Assembly (NCBI GenBank): GCA_036501145.1
Contig: DASYAV010000249.1
Coordinates: 62,001 to 126,000, forward strand
Direction: 5' to 3'
Source of the DNA: PALSA-505 sp036501145
Lineage (GTDB): Bacteria > Actinomycetota > Actinomycetes > Streptosporangiales > Streptosporangiaceae
Length of the DNA stretch: 64,000 bases
Below are positions 1 to 8,464 of the stretch, one piece after another. The notes beneath the pieces were generated by a model. It saw nothing but the letters and a program-made list of their open reading frames with translations, made no database searches and had not been told where the DNA came from. The first letter of the stretch is position 1, and each line of letters opens with the position of its first letter. Both the position numbers and the translations under genes were made by a program.

Positions 1-1
1 T

Positions 2-1156
2 GACGCCTACCAGGCCGCCGCGCACACCGTGCAGCCGGAATCCGTGCTGGCCGGCGGTGCCCGCCATCCGCGTGACCGTGACCAGGGCACCCGGCGGGAC
101 AGGCACGGCCGGCGGCTGCTGATACCGTTCGCGGCCGCCGCCGCGGTCACCGCGGTGGTGGCCGGCAGCACGATGCTGGCGCAGCACACCGTGGCCGGAC
201 CCGGCCGCCACCGCGGCCAGGTCACGCCGGCCACGGCCGCCACCGGCACGCCCCGGTTCTTCGTCGCGATGAACTGGACGTTGCATCCGTCGATGTTCGT
301 GGTGAACGCGGCCACCGGGGCCAGGGGCGCGGCGATCACCCCGCCGTTCCCGGCCACCGAACTGCGCGGGGTGGCCACCGGGGACGGCAGGACGTTCGTG
401 GTCGCGGCGGCACGGCCCGGTGTCTGCCGCACCGCGCTGTACCGGTTCGTCCTGTCCCCGGCCGGCCGCCCGGCCGCGATGACCGAGTTCGCCACCGTGC
501 CGGGTGCGATCGGCCTCCCCTGGAGCATGGCGGTCGCCGGGAACGGCCGGACGATCGCCTACAGCGCACAGCCGGGCTGCCCGGCCGGCCCCCCGTCCGG
601 CCGGCCCGCACAGCACCAGGACATGGCCTACCTGGCGGTGGTCAACACCACCACCGGCCACACGAAGCGCTGGCCGTTCGTGAACCGGCCTGGCCCAGGA
701 GAGGTGTCGCTGAGTGCGGACGGACGGGAGGTATCCCTCGGGGACCGGGTGCTGCCCACCGACGCAGCCGAGGGGAGCCTGGCCTCCCGTGGCCGGCTGG
801 TGGCCAGGAAGGGCGAGTTCGGCCACAACACGGCCATCGGCAGCGCGCTGCTGGCCCCGGATGGCCGGTCGGCCTACTTCAGCACGTTCCGCGTCAGGAG
901 CCATAAGCCGGCCGGCGGCTGGCAGCTGCGGGTATTCGACCTCGCCACCGGGCACACCTGGCTGGTGCACAGCTTCCCCGGGACCCAGTCGACGATGGCC
1001 GCCGCATACGCCGGGCCCAGCGGCCGGTACCTGCTCATCGAGTACGACACGCGGCGAGGAATGGGCGTCACCCGGCTGGCCAGGCTCGACGTCGGGAGCG
1101 GGCAGGTGACGCAGCTCCATGCCTCGTGGGCGGCCGAGGCGGCGATCGCCTGGTAG
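2..1156 (+). CDS. Membrane-anchored protein with beta-propeller-like exterior (5' partial)
   Basis: The reading frame is open from the first bases of the window, so the gene very probably starts outside it; an internal GTG at 29 is possible but has no clear ribosome site. Visible part is 384 residues. A basic stretch is followed by one hydrophobic segment (about residues 39-57), giving a single-pass protein with a short cytoplasmic N-terminus. The rest is rich in short beta-strand/turn motifs (VVNAATGARG, LAVVNTTTGH, LRVFDLATGHTW, RLDVGSGQV) typical of TolB/WD40-like propellers. I infer an extracytoplasmic propeller; no catalytic motif is seen. It is convergent with the FAD oxidoreductase. 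Function unknown. Confidence 0.7.
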   Translation, partial: DAYQAAAHTVQPESVLAGGARHPRDRDQGTRRDRHGRRLLIPFAAAAAVTAVVAGSTMLAQHTVAGPGRHRGQVTPATAATGTPRFFVAMNWTLHPSMFVVNAATGARGAAITPPFPATELRGVATGDGRTFVVAAARPGVCRTALYRFVLSPAGRPAAMTEFATVPGAIGLPWSMAVAGNGRTIAYSAQPGCPAGPPSGRPAQHQDMAYLAVVNTTTGHTKRWPFVNRPGPGEVSLSADGREVSLGDRVLPTDAAEGSLASRGRLVARKGEFGHNTAIGSALLAPDGRSAYFSTFRVRSHKPAGGWQLRVFDLATGHTWLVHSFPGTQSTMAAAYAGPSGRYLLIEYDTRRGMGVTRLARLDVGSGQVTQLHASWAAEAAIAW

Positions 1157-1182
1157 ACGTCGGCGGCCCGTCGACCGGCCAG

Positions 1183-1266
1183 ATTGGATGAACGGCTCCG
1201 CGGCGCCGGCCAGCGCCCCGGGTGACCGTGGGCGGTTGCGCGGCCCGGCGAAGCCGTTCATCCAAT
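1183..1266. terminator. Perfect 15-bp inverted repeat between convergent genes
   Basis: ATTGGATGAACGGCT at 1183-1197 recurs as its exact reverse complement at 1252-1266, with 54 GC-rich bases between. The right arm contains the stop codon of the oxidoreductase gene, so the left arm looks like an inverted copy of that gene's 3' end. In RNA it would form a long stem-loop at the ends of both genes; a bidirectional terminator is the simplest reading. Confidence 0.5.
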
Positions 1267-2871
1267 GGCTTGGGGGAAGGTGAACAGGCGGTCCGGGTCG
1301 TAGGCGGCCTTGACCCGGGTGAGCCGGGAGTAGTTGGCGCCGTAGTAGGCCTGCCGCCAGTTGGCGAGCGCCGGGTCGATGTAGTTCTGGTAGGCCTGCC
1401 CGCTGGCGTAGGGCCGCATGGCGGCGTAGAAGCCGTCCTGCCAGTCCCGCTGGGCGGACACGCCGGCGGTGGCACCGGAGTTCCAGGTGGTGGTGTACTG
1501 CGCCAGGAACAGCGCGTCCCGGTGCACGAACGCGGTCTGCGCCGGGCCGACCCGGTTGATCGCGCCGCCGCAGGCGTCGAACGCCACTCCCCCGGTGCCG
1601 CCCGCGGCGCCCGGCACGCCCTGCAGCTTCTCTACCTGGCTCAGCAGCGTGCCGATGCCGGAGCTGCTCAGCGGCCGGGTGAAGAAGTCCGACCTGGCCA
1701 GCTCCGGCTGCCGGGTGAGCTGGCCGCCGGCCGCCTGCCAGGGCAGGTGGCAGCCGGCCACGCTCTGCTGCGCGCACCCGGCCTCGGTCAGCATCGCGTC
1801 CAGGTAGCTGTAGGTCTGCACGTACGGGCTGGCCGGGCCGGTGCCGACGGCCGAGTACAGCCGGTCGAGCTGGGCCGCCAGGGCACCGGTGTCGCCCAGG
1901 TAGCTGCCGCCGACCTGGATGGTGGGCGTGCCGCCGCCGGGCGCGGCGGCCAGGTGCAGGTTCGACCACAGCTCGTCGGGGGCGCTGGGTGCCCAGTGCT
2001 GCCAGCCGGAGATCACCTTGTCGGCCTGGGCCCACGGCCAGCTGAGGAAGAACAGCACGATGCCGGAGACGGGGTGGGTGCGGAAGGTGAACGAGGTGGC
2101 GACGCCGAAGTTGCCGCCGCCCCCGCCGCGGCTGGCCCAGTACAGGTCGCTGTCGGAATTCGCGTCGCAGTGCCGGGACTTCCCGTCCGCCGTAACGATC
2201 TTCACGGCCTCCAGGTTGTCGCAGGTCAGCCCGAACGCGCGGGACACCACACCGACGCCGCCGCCGAGGGTCAGCCCGGCGACGCCGACGTTCGGGCAGG
2301 AACCGCCGGGCACGGTGACGCCGTGCGCGGCCAGCTTGCTGTACAGGTCGATGAGGAACGTCCCGGCTCCCACCTCCGCCAGCCCGGCGGCGCTGTCGGC
2401 GCGCACGGAGTCCATCTGGGTCACGTCGATGATCAGCCCGGACGTGCCGGACCAGCCGGCGTAGCTGTGCCCGCCGGAGCGGGCCGCGATCGGCACGATG
2501 TGGCCGCGGGCGAAGGCCAGGCAGGTGGCGACGTCATCCGCGCCGGTGCAGTGGGCGATGCCGGCCGGCCTGATGCCGTCGAACCGCGGGTCGAACAGCA
2601 GCCGCGCCGTGCGGTAGTAATTGTCGCCCGGCCTGATCAGCTGGCCGTCCAGGTCGTGGCCGAGCGCGGACCAGTCCGCGCTGGTCGGCACGGTGCGCCG
2701 CCGGGCCGGGGACGAACTGGACGGCGATGGCCCCGGCCGCCCCAGCGGCCGGTGCGAGCCGCAGCCGGACAGCCCGGCCGCGGCCCCGGCCGCGCCGGCC
2801 GCGGCGGCCGCGCCGAGGAACGCCCGCCTGCTCAGCACCGGCCTGGCCGGTACCCGCTCGCCCGCTGTCAC
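1258..2871 (-). CDS. Secreted FAD-binding oxidoreductase (berberine-bridge/GOOX type)
   Basis: About 537 residues with the GTG at 2871, chosen because GAGGGGG sits five bases upstream; a GTG at 2901 lacks a ribosome site. The N-terminus has a twin-arginine motif (SRRAFLG) followed by a hydrophobic stretch and an LSGC lipobox, so Tat export and lipid anchoring are likely. A PCMH-type FAD domain follows: RSGGHSY (His about 135) and GGSCPNVG (Cys about 192) match the two residues that attach FAD covalently in glucooligosaccharide-oxidase-like enzymes, and GLTLGGGVG continues the fold. The C-terminal NYSRLTRVKAAYDPDRLF is a BBE segment. Substrate is unknown; sugars or aromatic alcohols are typical for the family. 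Confidence 0.9.
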   Translation of the reverse strand: MTAGERVPARPVLSRRAFLGAAAAAGAAGAAAGLSGCGSHRPLGRPGPSPSSSSPARRRTVPTSADWSALGHDLDGQLIRPGDNYYRTARLLFDPRFDGIRPAGIAHCTGADDVATCLAFARGHIVPIAARSGGHSYAGWSGTSGLIIDVTQMDSVRADSAAGLAEVGAGTFLIDLYSKLAAHGVTVPGGSCPNVGVAGLTLGGGVGVVSRAFGLTCDNLEAVKIVTADGKSRHCDANSDSDLYWASRGGGGGNFGVATSFTFRTHPVSGIVLFFLSWPWAQADKVISGWQHWAPSAPDELWSNLHLAAAPGGGTPTIQVGGSYLGDTGALAAQLDRLYSAVGTGPASPYVQTYSYLDAMLTEAGCAQQSVAGCHLPWQAAGGQLTRQPELARSDFFTRPLSSSGIGTLLSQVEKLQGVPGAAGGTGGVAFDACGGAINRVGPAQTAFVHRDALFLAQYTTTWNSGATAGVSAQRDWQDGFYAAMRPYASGQAYQNYIDPALANWRQAYYGANYSRLTRVKAAYDPDRLFTFPQAIG

Positions 2872-2957
2872 CCGCGCCCCCTCGTCACCGGAGTGTGTCA
2901 CGTGCTAAGACTGCCGAGCCCGGCATCCGGTTGGGCAGCGCCACGCCGCCCCGCGTT

Positions 2958-2993
2958 ATATAACTTGACTAGCATATACCGGTTCAGTTATAT
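2958..2993 (+). promoter_or_regulatory. Promoter with overlapping inverted repeat upstream of arsR-type gene
   Basis: TTGACT (2965-2970), a 17-bp spacer and TTATAT (2988-2993) make a good sigma-70 promoter. It is bracketed by the perfect inverted repeat ATATAACT (2958-2965) and AGTTATAT (2986-2993), which extends imperfectly inward (10 of 13 positions match). The ATG at 3001 lies where transcription should begin and has no ribosome site, so the mRNA is probably leaderless. Repressor binding here would block RNA polymerase. Confidence 0.6.
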
Positions 2994-3000
2994 TCCTGGC

Positions 3001-3348
3001 ATGGCAACTTCGTTCCAGGTGCTCGCCGAACCCACCCGGCGCCGCATCCTCGACATGCTGCTCGAACGGCCGCGGCTCGTCGGCGAGCTTGCCGGGCGGC
3101 TGGGCCTGAGCCAGCCAGGCACCTCCAAGCACCTGCGCGCGCTGCGTGAGGCCGGGCTGGTCCACGTGCGCCAGGACGCGCAGCGCCGCTGGTATGAACT
3201 GCAACCCGGGCCGCTCGTCGAGATCGACACCTGGCTGCAGCCCTACCGCAAGCTGTGGGCGGAGAGCCTGGACGCCCTGGAGCGCCACCTCGACACCATG
3301 CCAGACGACGGCACCATGCCGGACAACCAAGGAGGGGACCGATCGTGA
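3001..3348 (+). CDS. ArsR-family winged-helix transcriptional regulator
   Basis: 115 residues, usual size for the family. The winged helix runs from about residue 5 to 75: FQVLAEPTRRRILDMLLERP, then the recognition helix in LSQPGTSKHLRALREAGLV and wing residues VRQDAQRRWYEL. No metal-binding CxC motif is visible, so it belongs to the metal-independent branch often paired with SRPBCC genes. Its TGA overlaps the GTG of the next gene by four bases (GTGA), implying translational coupling. The inverted repeat in its promoter suggests autorepression. Confidence 0.92.
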   Translation: MATSFQVLAEPTRRRILDMLLERPRLVGELAGRLGLSQPGTSKHLRALREAGLVHVRQDAQRRWYELQPGPLVEIDTWLQPYRKLWAESLDALERHLDTMPDDGTMPDNQGGDRS

Positions 3349-3860
3349 ACGCCACCCTGCACACCAAGGACGGCCAGACCACACTCCGTTTCGAGCGCCG
3401 CCTCGCGCACCCGCCGCAGAAGGTCTGGCGGGCGCTGACCGACCCCGCCGAGCTCACCCACTGGTTCCCGCAGGACCTCGAGGGCAGCTTCACCGAGGGC
3501 GCGAAGCTCCGCTTCGCGTTCCGTGAGCAGCCGTCGCTGGGCGGCGAGGTGGTGCCGGACTTCACCGGTGAGGTGCTGGAGATCGACCCGCCACGGCTGC
3601 TCGTCTACACCTGGGCCGATGACACGCTGCGCTGGTCGCTGATCCCGGACGGCGACGGCTGCTTGCTGGTATTCACCGACACGTTCACCGAGCACGGCAA
3701 GGCGGCCAGGGACGCCGCGGGCTGGCACCTGTGCCTGGACGCGCTGGACGCGCGGCTGGGCGGCGCACCGGCCGGGCCGGCCACCGCCTGGCGGGAGTAC
3801 TACGACGCCTACGCGGCGAGTTTCGGCCCGGGCGCCGCCACCGCGGCCCTGCCGGGCTGA
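3345..3860 (+). CDS. SRPBCC/AHSA1 domain protein
   Basis: 171 residues starting at GTG 3345, preceded by GGAGGGG and overlapping the stop of the ArsR gene by four bases. The sequence follows the AHSA1 (START-like helix-grip) pattern: FERRLAHPPQKVWRALTDPAELTHWFP near the start, then LEIDPPRLLVYTW and a C-terminal helix with WREYYDAYAA. These proteins bind hydrophobic ligands in a deep cavity; ArsR-SRPBCC pairs are common and may act as a ligand-sensing unit. No enzyme activity can be assigned. Confidence 0.9.
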   Translation: MNATLHTKDGQTTLRFERRLAHPPQKVWRALTDPAELTHWFPQDLEGSFTEGAKLRFAFREQPSLGGEVVPDFTGEVLEIDPPRLLVYTWADDTLRWSLIPDGDGCLLVFTDTFTEHGKAARDAAGWHLCLDALDARLGGAPAGPATAWREYYDAYAASFGPGAATAALPG

Positions 3861-4039
3861 CCGGCCAGCGCCGGGGAGCCAGCGCCGGGGAGTCTGCCCA
3901 GCCAGTCTTCCCGGCGCCCGCGATCCGTGCGGTCCCGGGAAATTCCAGAAATGAGGCAACATCCCCGCGGTGCGGAGCGTACTTAGTCCGGATAGAACGG
4001 TCCCAGACGGCCGTACGCAAACGCCATCCGGAGGTCACC

Positions 4040-5965
4040 ATGCGTTTCAGAATGCTCCGCCCCGCGGCGGCCACAGCCGGCCTGGCGGCGACCCTGCTGG
4101 CCTGCGTCACACCGGCGGCGGCCGCCGGGCACCGCGCGGCCCCGCCGCGGGGCACGGTCACCGCGGCGGGGCCGCGCCTGGTCGCCGGCGACCAGGGCCG
4201 CAGCCGGCAGGGTGGCGCCGGCCCGCGGTGTGTCACCATCCTGGCCGCCACCGGCCGCACCAGGGCCAGCACCCCGCCGCGGCAGCGGGCCGGGACGGGG
4301 CACGCCACCACCTACACCGTGACGGTTACCGGAACCACGATCACCGGGCAGCCCGCGGGCGCCCGGTCCGGCCAGGTGTTCCTGTTCAACGCCGATGACT
4401 CCGCCCGTTTCGACAATCCCGTCAGATCGGTGCTGCCGTTCAGCCATGGAACCGCGACGTTCCATGTGCCGGCCGGCCACTACTGGGCGGTCGGGGACTT
4501 CATCAGGCAACGGCCCGCACACAAGACCTACGACGAGTACCTGGACGTGCTGCCGCAGTTCACCGTGCGCGGCAAAACCACGGTGCGGCTGACCGCGCGC
4601 CTGGCCACCAGCCGGGTGCAGGCGGTGCTGCCCCGCCCGGCGGTCCCGCAGGACACGCTCTTCCAGCTGATCAGATCCGCCGCGGCCGGCCCGCCGGTCA
4701 GCGTGTCCTGGATCGAGGCGGGGAACGGCCCCGGCAGCCCAGAGCCCGCGCTGTACGTAAGCCCCACGGCGGCCCGCCCCACGGCCGGCCGGCTGGCCAC
4801 GGTCACCGTCGAGCACCTGGGCACGGCGGCCTTCCCGCAGGACAGCCGGTACGTGTACGGCCTGGCCTACCAGTCGACCGGGACCATCCCGGCGCAGCGG
4901 CGCGTGGTGCACCAGGCCGCGCTGGCCACGGCGCACCAGCGGTACTACTCCGACATCGGGTCCTGGGGGCTGGCCACCACGCTGCCCACGTTCCCCGTCG
5001 AGAACCGGGTCTGCCCGGTGGGCGGTGCGCTGTTCTGGGGCCTGCACTTCCCGCGGCGGCAGACCATGTACCTGTCGGCCGGCCCGGCGGTGTCCTGGCA
5101 AACGCAGTACATCCAGAACGTCGCCCAGGACTACTCCGGCGGCCAGGTGACCGCACCGCGCGCCTTCGTCCCCGGCCAGCGGGTGACGCAGAGCCTCGGC
5201 GGCTACCCGCTGCATCCGGCGCCCGACGTGCGGCTGGGCGACATCGCCGGGCTGCCGCCGACCCAGGTGTCGGCCGGCCGTACCGGGAACACGCTGGGCC
5301 TGGCCATGACGGCGTTCAGCGACAGCGCCCCCGGCGATCTCGGGCAGGGCACGTTCCCGCCGCTGAAGGCGGCGGCCAGCTACCAGATCGACCAGAACGG
5401 GACGAAGATCGCGGGCGGGACCGTGCCTAAGTTCTACGGCACGTTCGCGGAGGCTGCCACGCTGAGCCCGTCACCGTCGGTGATCCGGTTCCGTCTCGAC
5501 ACATCCGAGGGGGCGAAGCTGGGGCCGCTGTCGCGGGCCACCCGGACCGTCTGGACCTGGCGGTCGGCGCCCGGACGCGGAGCCAGGCCGCCGGCCGGCT
5601 GGACCTGCCCGCCCGGCGGGGCGGCCGGCCGGCCGTGCGCGGTGCAGCCGATGATGACGCTGCGCTATCACGTGACGGGCCTGCGGCTGGACGGTTCCGC
5701 CGCCCCCGGCCAGCAGGTGGTGCGCGTCCTGGCCGGGCACATCCAGCTCGCCAGGGCGGCCAGGGTCACCCGGGCCGCGGTGGCGGTGTCGTTCGACGGC
5801 GGCAAGACCTGGCGGGCCGCCCGGATCACCGGCCGCCACGGCAGCTACGCGGCGGTGTTCACCGCCCCGGCCGGGGCCAGGGTGACGCTGCGGACCAGCG
5901 CGGCCGACGCGGCAGGCGGCTCGGTCACCGAGACGATCACCAACGCCTACCGGACCGGTGCCTGA
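4040..5965 (+). CDS. Large secreted beta-rich protein of unknown function
   Basis: 641 residues from ATG 4040, which has GGAGG six bases upstream. The N-terminal basic/hydrophobic segment ending in TPAAAA is a Sec signal peptide. The mature part has no recognisable catalytic motif. Its last 110 residues resemble the Ig-like C-terminal modules appended to actinobacterial subtilases: SFDGGKTWRAARI, then FTAPAGARVTLRTSAADAAGG. A central GGALFWGLHFPRRQTMYL region is unlike anything I recognise. It could be a protease relative that lost its catalytic domain or a cell-surface protein. It stands alone between convergent or unrelated neighbours. Confidence 0.8.
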   Translation: MRFRMLRPAAATAGLAATLLACVTPAAAAGHRAAPPRGTVTAAGPRLVAGDQGRSRQGGAGPRCVTILAATGRTRASTPPRQRAGTGHATTYTVTVTGTTITGQPAGARSGQVFLFNADDSARFDNPVRSVLPFSHGTATFHVPAGHYWAVGDFIRQRPAHKTYDEYLDVLPQFTVRGKTTVRLTARLATSRVQAVLPRPAVPQDTLFQLIRSAAAGPPVSVSWIEAGNGPGSPEPALYVSPTAARPTAGRLATVTVEHLGTAAFPQDSRYVYGLAYQSTGTIPAQRRVVHQAALATAHQRYYSDIGSWGLATTLPTFPVENRVCPVGGALFWGLHFPRRQTMYLSAGPAVSWQTQYIQNVAQDYSGGQVTAPRAFVPGQRVTQSLGGYPLHPAPDVRLGDIAGLPPTQVSAGRTGNTLGLAMTAFSDSAPGDLGQGTFPPLKAAASYQIDQNGTKIAGGTVPKFYGTFAEAATLSPSPSVIRFRLDTSEGAKLGPLSRATRTVWTWRSAPGRGARPPAGWTCPPGGAAGRPCAVQPMMTLRYHVTGLRLDGSAAPGQQVVRVLAGHIQLARAARVTRAAVAVSFDGGKTWRAARITGRHGSYAAVFTAPAGARVTLRTSAADAAGGSVTETITNAYRTGA

Positions 5966-5980
5966 TCACCCCGTTCACCG

Positions 5981-6009
5981 TCCCGCCGGACTGTCAGCAC
6001 CTGGCGGGA
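5981..6009 (+). terminator. Candidate terminator hairpin
   Basis: TCCCGCC (5981-5987) pairs with GGCGGGA (6003-6009), just downstream of the secreted-protein stop and followed by the AT-rich TAATTCATTT. Confidence 0.4.
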
Positions 6010-6048
6010 TAATTCATTTGCCCGAATTGCGAGCCCGGGTTAAGATGC

Positions 6049-6102
6049 TTGAGTAGCTCAATCATTGAGCTTTTCACAGTCTCACAAGCTCAACGGTTGA
6101 GC
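6049..6102 (+). promoter_or_regulatory. Cluster of TTGAG/CTCAA palindromes, candidate MarR operator
   Basis: Two perfect 15-bp palindromes, GCTCAATCATTGAGC (6056-6070) and GCTCAACGGTTGAGC (6088-6102), have centres exactly 32 bp apart, about three helical turns. A third, TTGAG-TAG-CTCAA (6049-6061), overlaps the first. The consensus is GCTCAA-N3-TTGAGC. They end 30 bp before the MarR start codon. A winged-helix dimer site is the obvious reading. Confidence 0.7.
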
Positions 6103-6132
6103 CGCTCAGCGGCACAGGGCAGGAGGGGCGTC

Positions 6133-6690
6133 ATGGCCGAGCAGCCGGGGACCGACCGGCTCGACGAGGAGATCGCCGACGCCTTCGGCGAGCTGTTCCA
6201 GCAGACCGTCGAGCGGTTCGAGGATCTGGCCCGGCGGTTCTCCCTCCCGGCGTTCTGCGTCAAGGCGCTGCACATGCTCGGCTCGCCCATGGCCATGAAG
6301 GAGCTCGGCCGGAAGTTCCACTGCGACCCGTCGTTCGTCACCGCGATCGCCGACGCACTCGACTCGCACGGGCTGGGCCGGCGGGAGACCGACGCCAAGG
6401 ACCGCCGGATCAAGAACCTGCTGCTCACTCCCAAGGGGATGCAGCTGCGGGAACGGGTCGAGCGGGAACTGCACGAGTGCATGCCGTGGACCGGCGCGCT
6501 GGACGCCGACGAGCGCGAATGCCTGCTCGGCCTGCTGCGCAAGATGATCGGGGCCGAAAACCAGCGGCGGGCCAGGGACACCTCGGCCGCCGCGGCGCAG
6601 ACCATAGCCACCCCGCAGGCAGCCGCCGGGGGAAACCGCGCCGGGGAGGTGAGTCAAGACCCAACCGCGGCCGCACGCAGCGGCAGCTAG
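6133..6690 (+). CDS. MarR-family transcriptional regulator
   Basis: 185 residues; ATG 6133 has AGGAGG seven bases upstream. The core from about residue 20 to 135 is a MarR winged helix: FCVKALHMLGSPMAMKELGRKFHCDPSFVTAIADALDSHGLGRRETDAKDRRIKNLLLTPKG, where the DAKDRR wing and following LTPKG are family hallmarks (shown here as the span 50-105). The tail is alanine-rich and probably disordered. The gene lies 140 bp upstream of a drug-exporter gene on the same strand and directly below the palindrome cluster, so it likely represses itself and the exporter and is released by a small hydrophobic ligand. Confidence 0.92.
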   Translation: MAEQPGTDRLDEEIADAFGELFQQTVERFEDLARRFSLPAFCVKALHMLGSPMAMKELGRKFHCDPSFVTAIADALDSHGLGRRETDAKDRRIKNLLLTPKGMQLRERVERELHECMPWTGALDADERECLLGLLRKMIGAENQRRARDTSAAAAQTIATPQAAAGGNRAGEVSQDPTAAARSGS

Positions 6691-6830
6691 CGCGGCATCC
6701 CGGGGGTCGGCGAGTCTGGCACGGGGACAGTTAAGCCGCCGCAGTCCGTTTCCAACCCACAGCTTCGAAGTGCCCGGCACGAGGTGCCAGGGTGCTGGTT
6801 CACTACGCCTTCAGCAAGGGGAGTTCACCA

Positions 6831-8405
6831 ATGTCCACCGCACAATCCACGACCGGGCAGCGCGCCCAGACCGGGGTGACTGCGGCCGGGCCCGCCCAGC
6901 GTCACCTGGGCCTGGCGCTCGCGGTCATCGCCACCGCGCAGCTCATGGTGGTGCTTGACGCGACGATCGTGAACGTCGCGCTGCCGCATATCCAGAACGC
7001 GCTCGGCTTCTCCGGCTCCGGCCTGGAGTGGGTCGTCAACGCCTACGCCCTGACCTTCGGCGGGTTCCTGCTGCTCGGCGGCCGCGCCGGGGACATCCTC
7101 GGCCGGCGCCGGATGTTCATCATCGGCGTGCTGCTGTTCTCGGTGGCCTCGCTGCTCGGCGGGTTCGCCACCACGCAGGCCTGGCTGCTGACCGCCCGTG
7201 CGGTCCAGGGAATCGGCGGCGCCATCGTCGCGCCCGCCGCGCTGTCACTGGTCACCACCACATTCCCGGAGGGCCCACCGCGCAACCGGGCGATGGGCGT
7301 GTACGCGACGATGAGCGTCGCCGGTGCCGCGGTCGGCCTGCTGGCCGGCGGCCTGCTCACCAGCTACCTGTCCTGGCGCTGGGTGCTGTTCGTCAACGTG
7401 CCGATCGGCATCGCGGTCGCCGCGGCCGGGGCGTACGTGCTGGGCGCGGGTGAGCGGCTGCGCGGAAGCCGGTTCGACCTGCCCGGCGCGATAACCGGCA
7501 CCGGCGGCCTGGCCGCTCTGGTGTACGGCCTGTCCGCCGCGGCGCCCGCCGGCACCGGCCCGTCGCACTGGGGTGACGCCAAGGTCATCGGCTCGCTGGT
7601 GGCCGCGGCCGTGCTGCTGGTGTCCTTCATCCTCATCGAGATGCGCAGCGAGCATGCGCTGCTGCCGATGCGCATTCTGCGCGACCGGAACAGGTTGGCG
7701 GCCAACCTGATCATGCTCTGCGTCGGCACGGCGATGTTCGGGATGTTCTTCTTCCTGACCGTCTTCGTGCAAACCGTGTGGGGCTACAGCCCGCTGAAGA
7801 CCGGCGTCGCCTACCTGCCGATGGTCGGCGTGATCATGCTGATGGCCGGCCTCGGCACCTACCTGGTGCCGCGGATCGGCGCCCGGCCGCTGCTGCTGGC
7901 CGGCACGCTGGTCGGCACGGGCGGCATGTTCTGGCTGTCCCGGATCAACGAGCACAGCAGCTACGCCGGAGGGCTGCTCGGCCCGATGCTGGTCACCGCG
8001 GCCGGGCTGGGTGTGCTGTTCATGCCGATCACGCTGATCGCGCTGTCCAAGGTGTCGGACCGGGACGCCGGGAGTGCCTCCAGCCTGCCCAACGTCGGCC
8101 AGCAGGTCGGCGGCGCGATCGGGCTCGCCGTCCTGGGCACGGTCGCCTGGACCGCGGTCTCGGGCAACCTGCGCACCCAGCTGGCCTCGGCGGCGGCCGC
8201 CGCAGCCAAGGCCGGGCATGCGGTGCACGCCAAGGCCGGCGCCGCGGTGCCGCGTCCCATCTTCGATCACGCACTGTCCTACGGATTCTCCCGCGGGTTC
8301 CTGGTCTCGGCCGGGATCGCCCTGATCGGCTTCATCGTCACGGTTCTGATGATCCGGACCACCAAGGAGGACCTGCAGGGCGTGCAGAGCCCGATGATGG
8401 GCTGA
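6831..8405 (+). CDS. MFS drug exporter, DHA2 (EmrB/QacA) family, 14 TM
   Basis: 524 residues from ATG 6831, with AAGGGGAG upstream. Hydropathy shows about 14 membrane segments. Diagnostic motifs are LDATIVNVALPHI in TM1 (family motif D1), GGRAGDILGRRR between TM2 and TM3 (motif A) and the Gly/Ala-rich GAAVGLLAGGLL in TM5 (motif C region). DHA2 proteins export drugs, dyes or endogenous metabolites by proton antiport across the cytoplasmic membrane. Its position behind the MarR gene makes a regulated efflux unit. Substrate cannot be read from sequence. Confidence 0.93.
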   Translation: MSTAQSTTGQRAQTGVTAAGPAQRHLGLALAVIATAQLMVVLDATIVNVALPHIQNALGFSGSGLEWVVNAYALTFGGFLLLGGRAGDILGRRRMFIIGVLLFSVASLLGGFATTQAWLLTARAVQGIGGAIVAPAALSLVTTTFPEGPPRNRAMGVYATMSVAGAAVGLLAGGLLTSYLSWRWVLFVNVPIGIAVAAAGAYVLGAGERLRGSRFDLPGAITGTGGLAALVYGLSAAAPAGTGPSHWGDAKVIGSLVAAAVLLVSFILIEMRSEHALLPMRILRDRNRLAANLIMLCVGTAMFGMFFFLTVFVQTVWGYSPLKTGVAYLPMVGVIMLMAGLGTYLVPRIGARPLLLAGTLVGTGGMFWLSRINEHSSYAGGLLGPMLVTAAGLGVLFMPITLIALSKVSDRDAGSASSLPNVGQQVGGAIGLAVLGTVAWTAVSGNLRTQLASAAAAAAKAGHAVHAKAGAAVPRPIFDHALSYGFSRGFLVSAGIALIGFIVTVLMIRTTKEDLQGVQSPMMG

Positions 8406-8418
8406 CCGCCGCTCGCTA

Positions 8419-8452
8419 CGGATCGCGGCACCCGGCCGGGTGCCGCGATCCG
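8419..8452. terminator. Perfect 34-bp palindrome between convergent genes
   Basis: Positions 8419-8435 are the exact reverse complement of 8436-8452 with no unpaired centre; the half sequence begins CGGATCGCGGCACCCGG. It sits between the exporter and the sugar kinase, which converge, so a bidirectional terminator is likely. Confidence 0.6.
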
Positions 8453-8464
8453 GCATGTCCGGGC

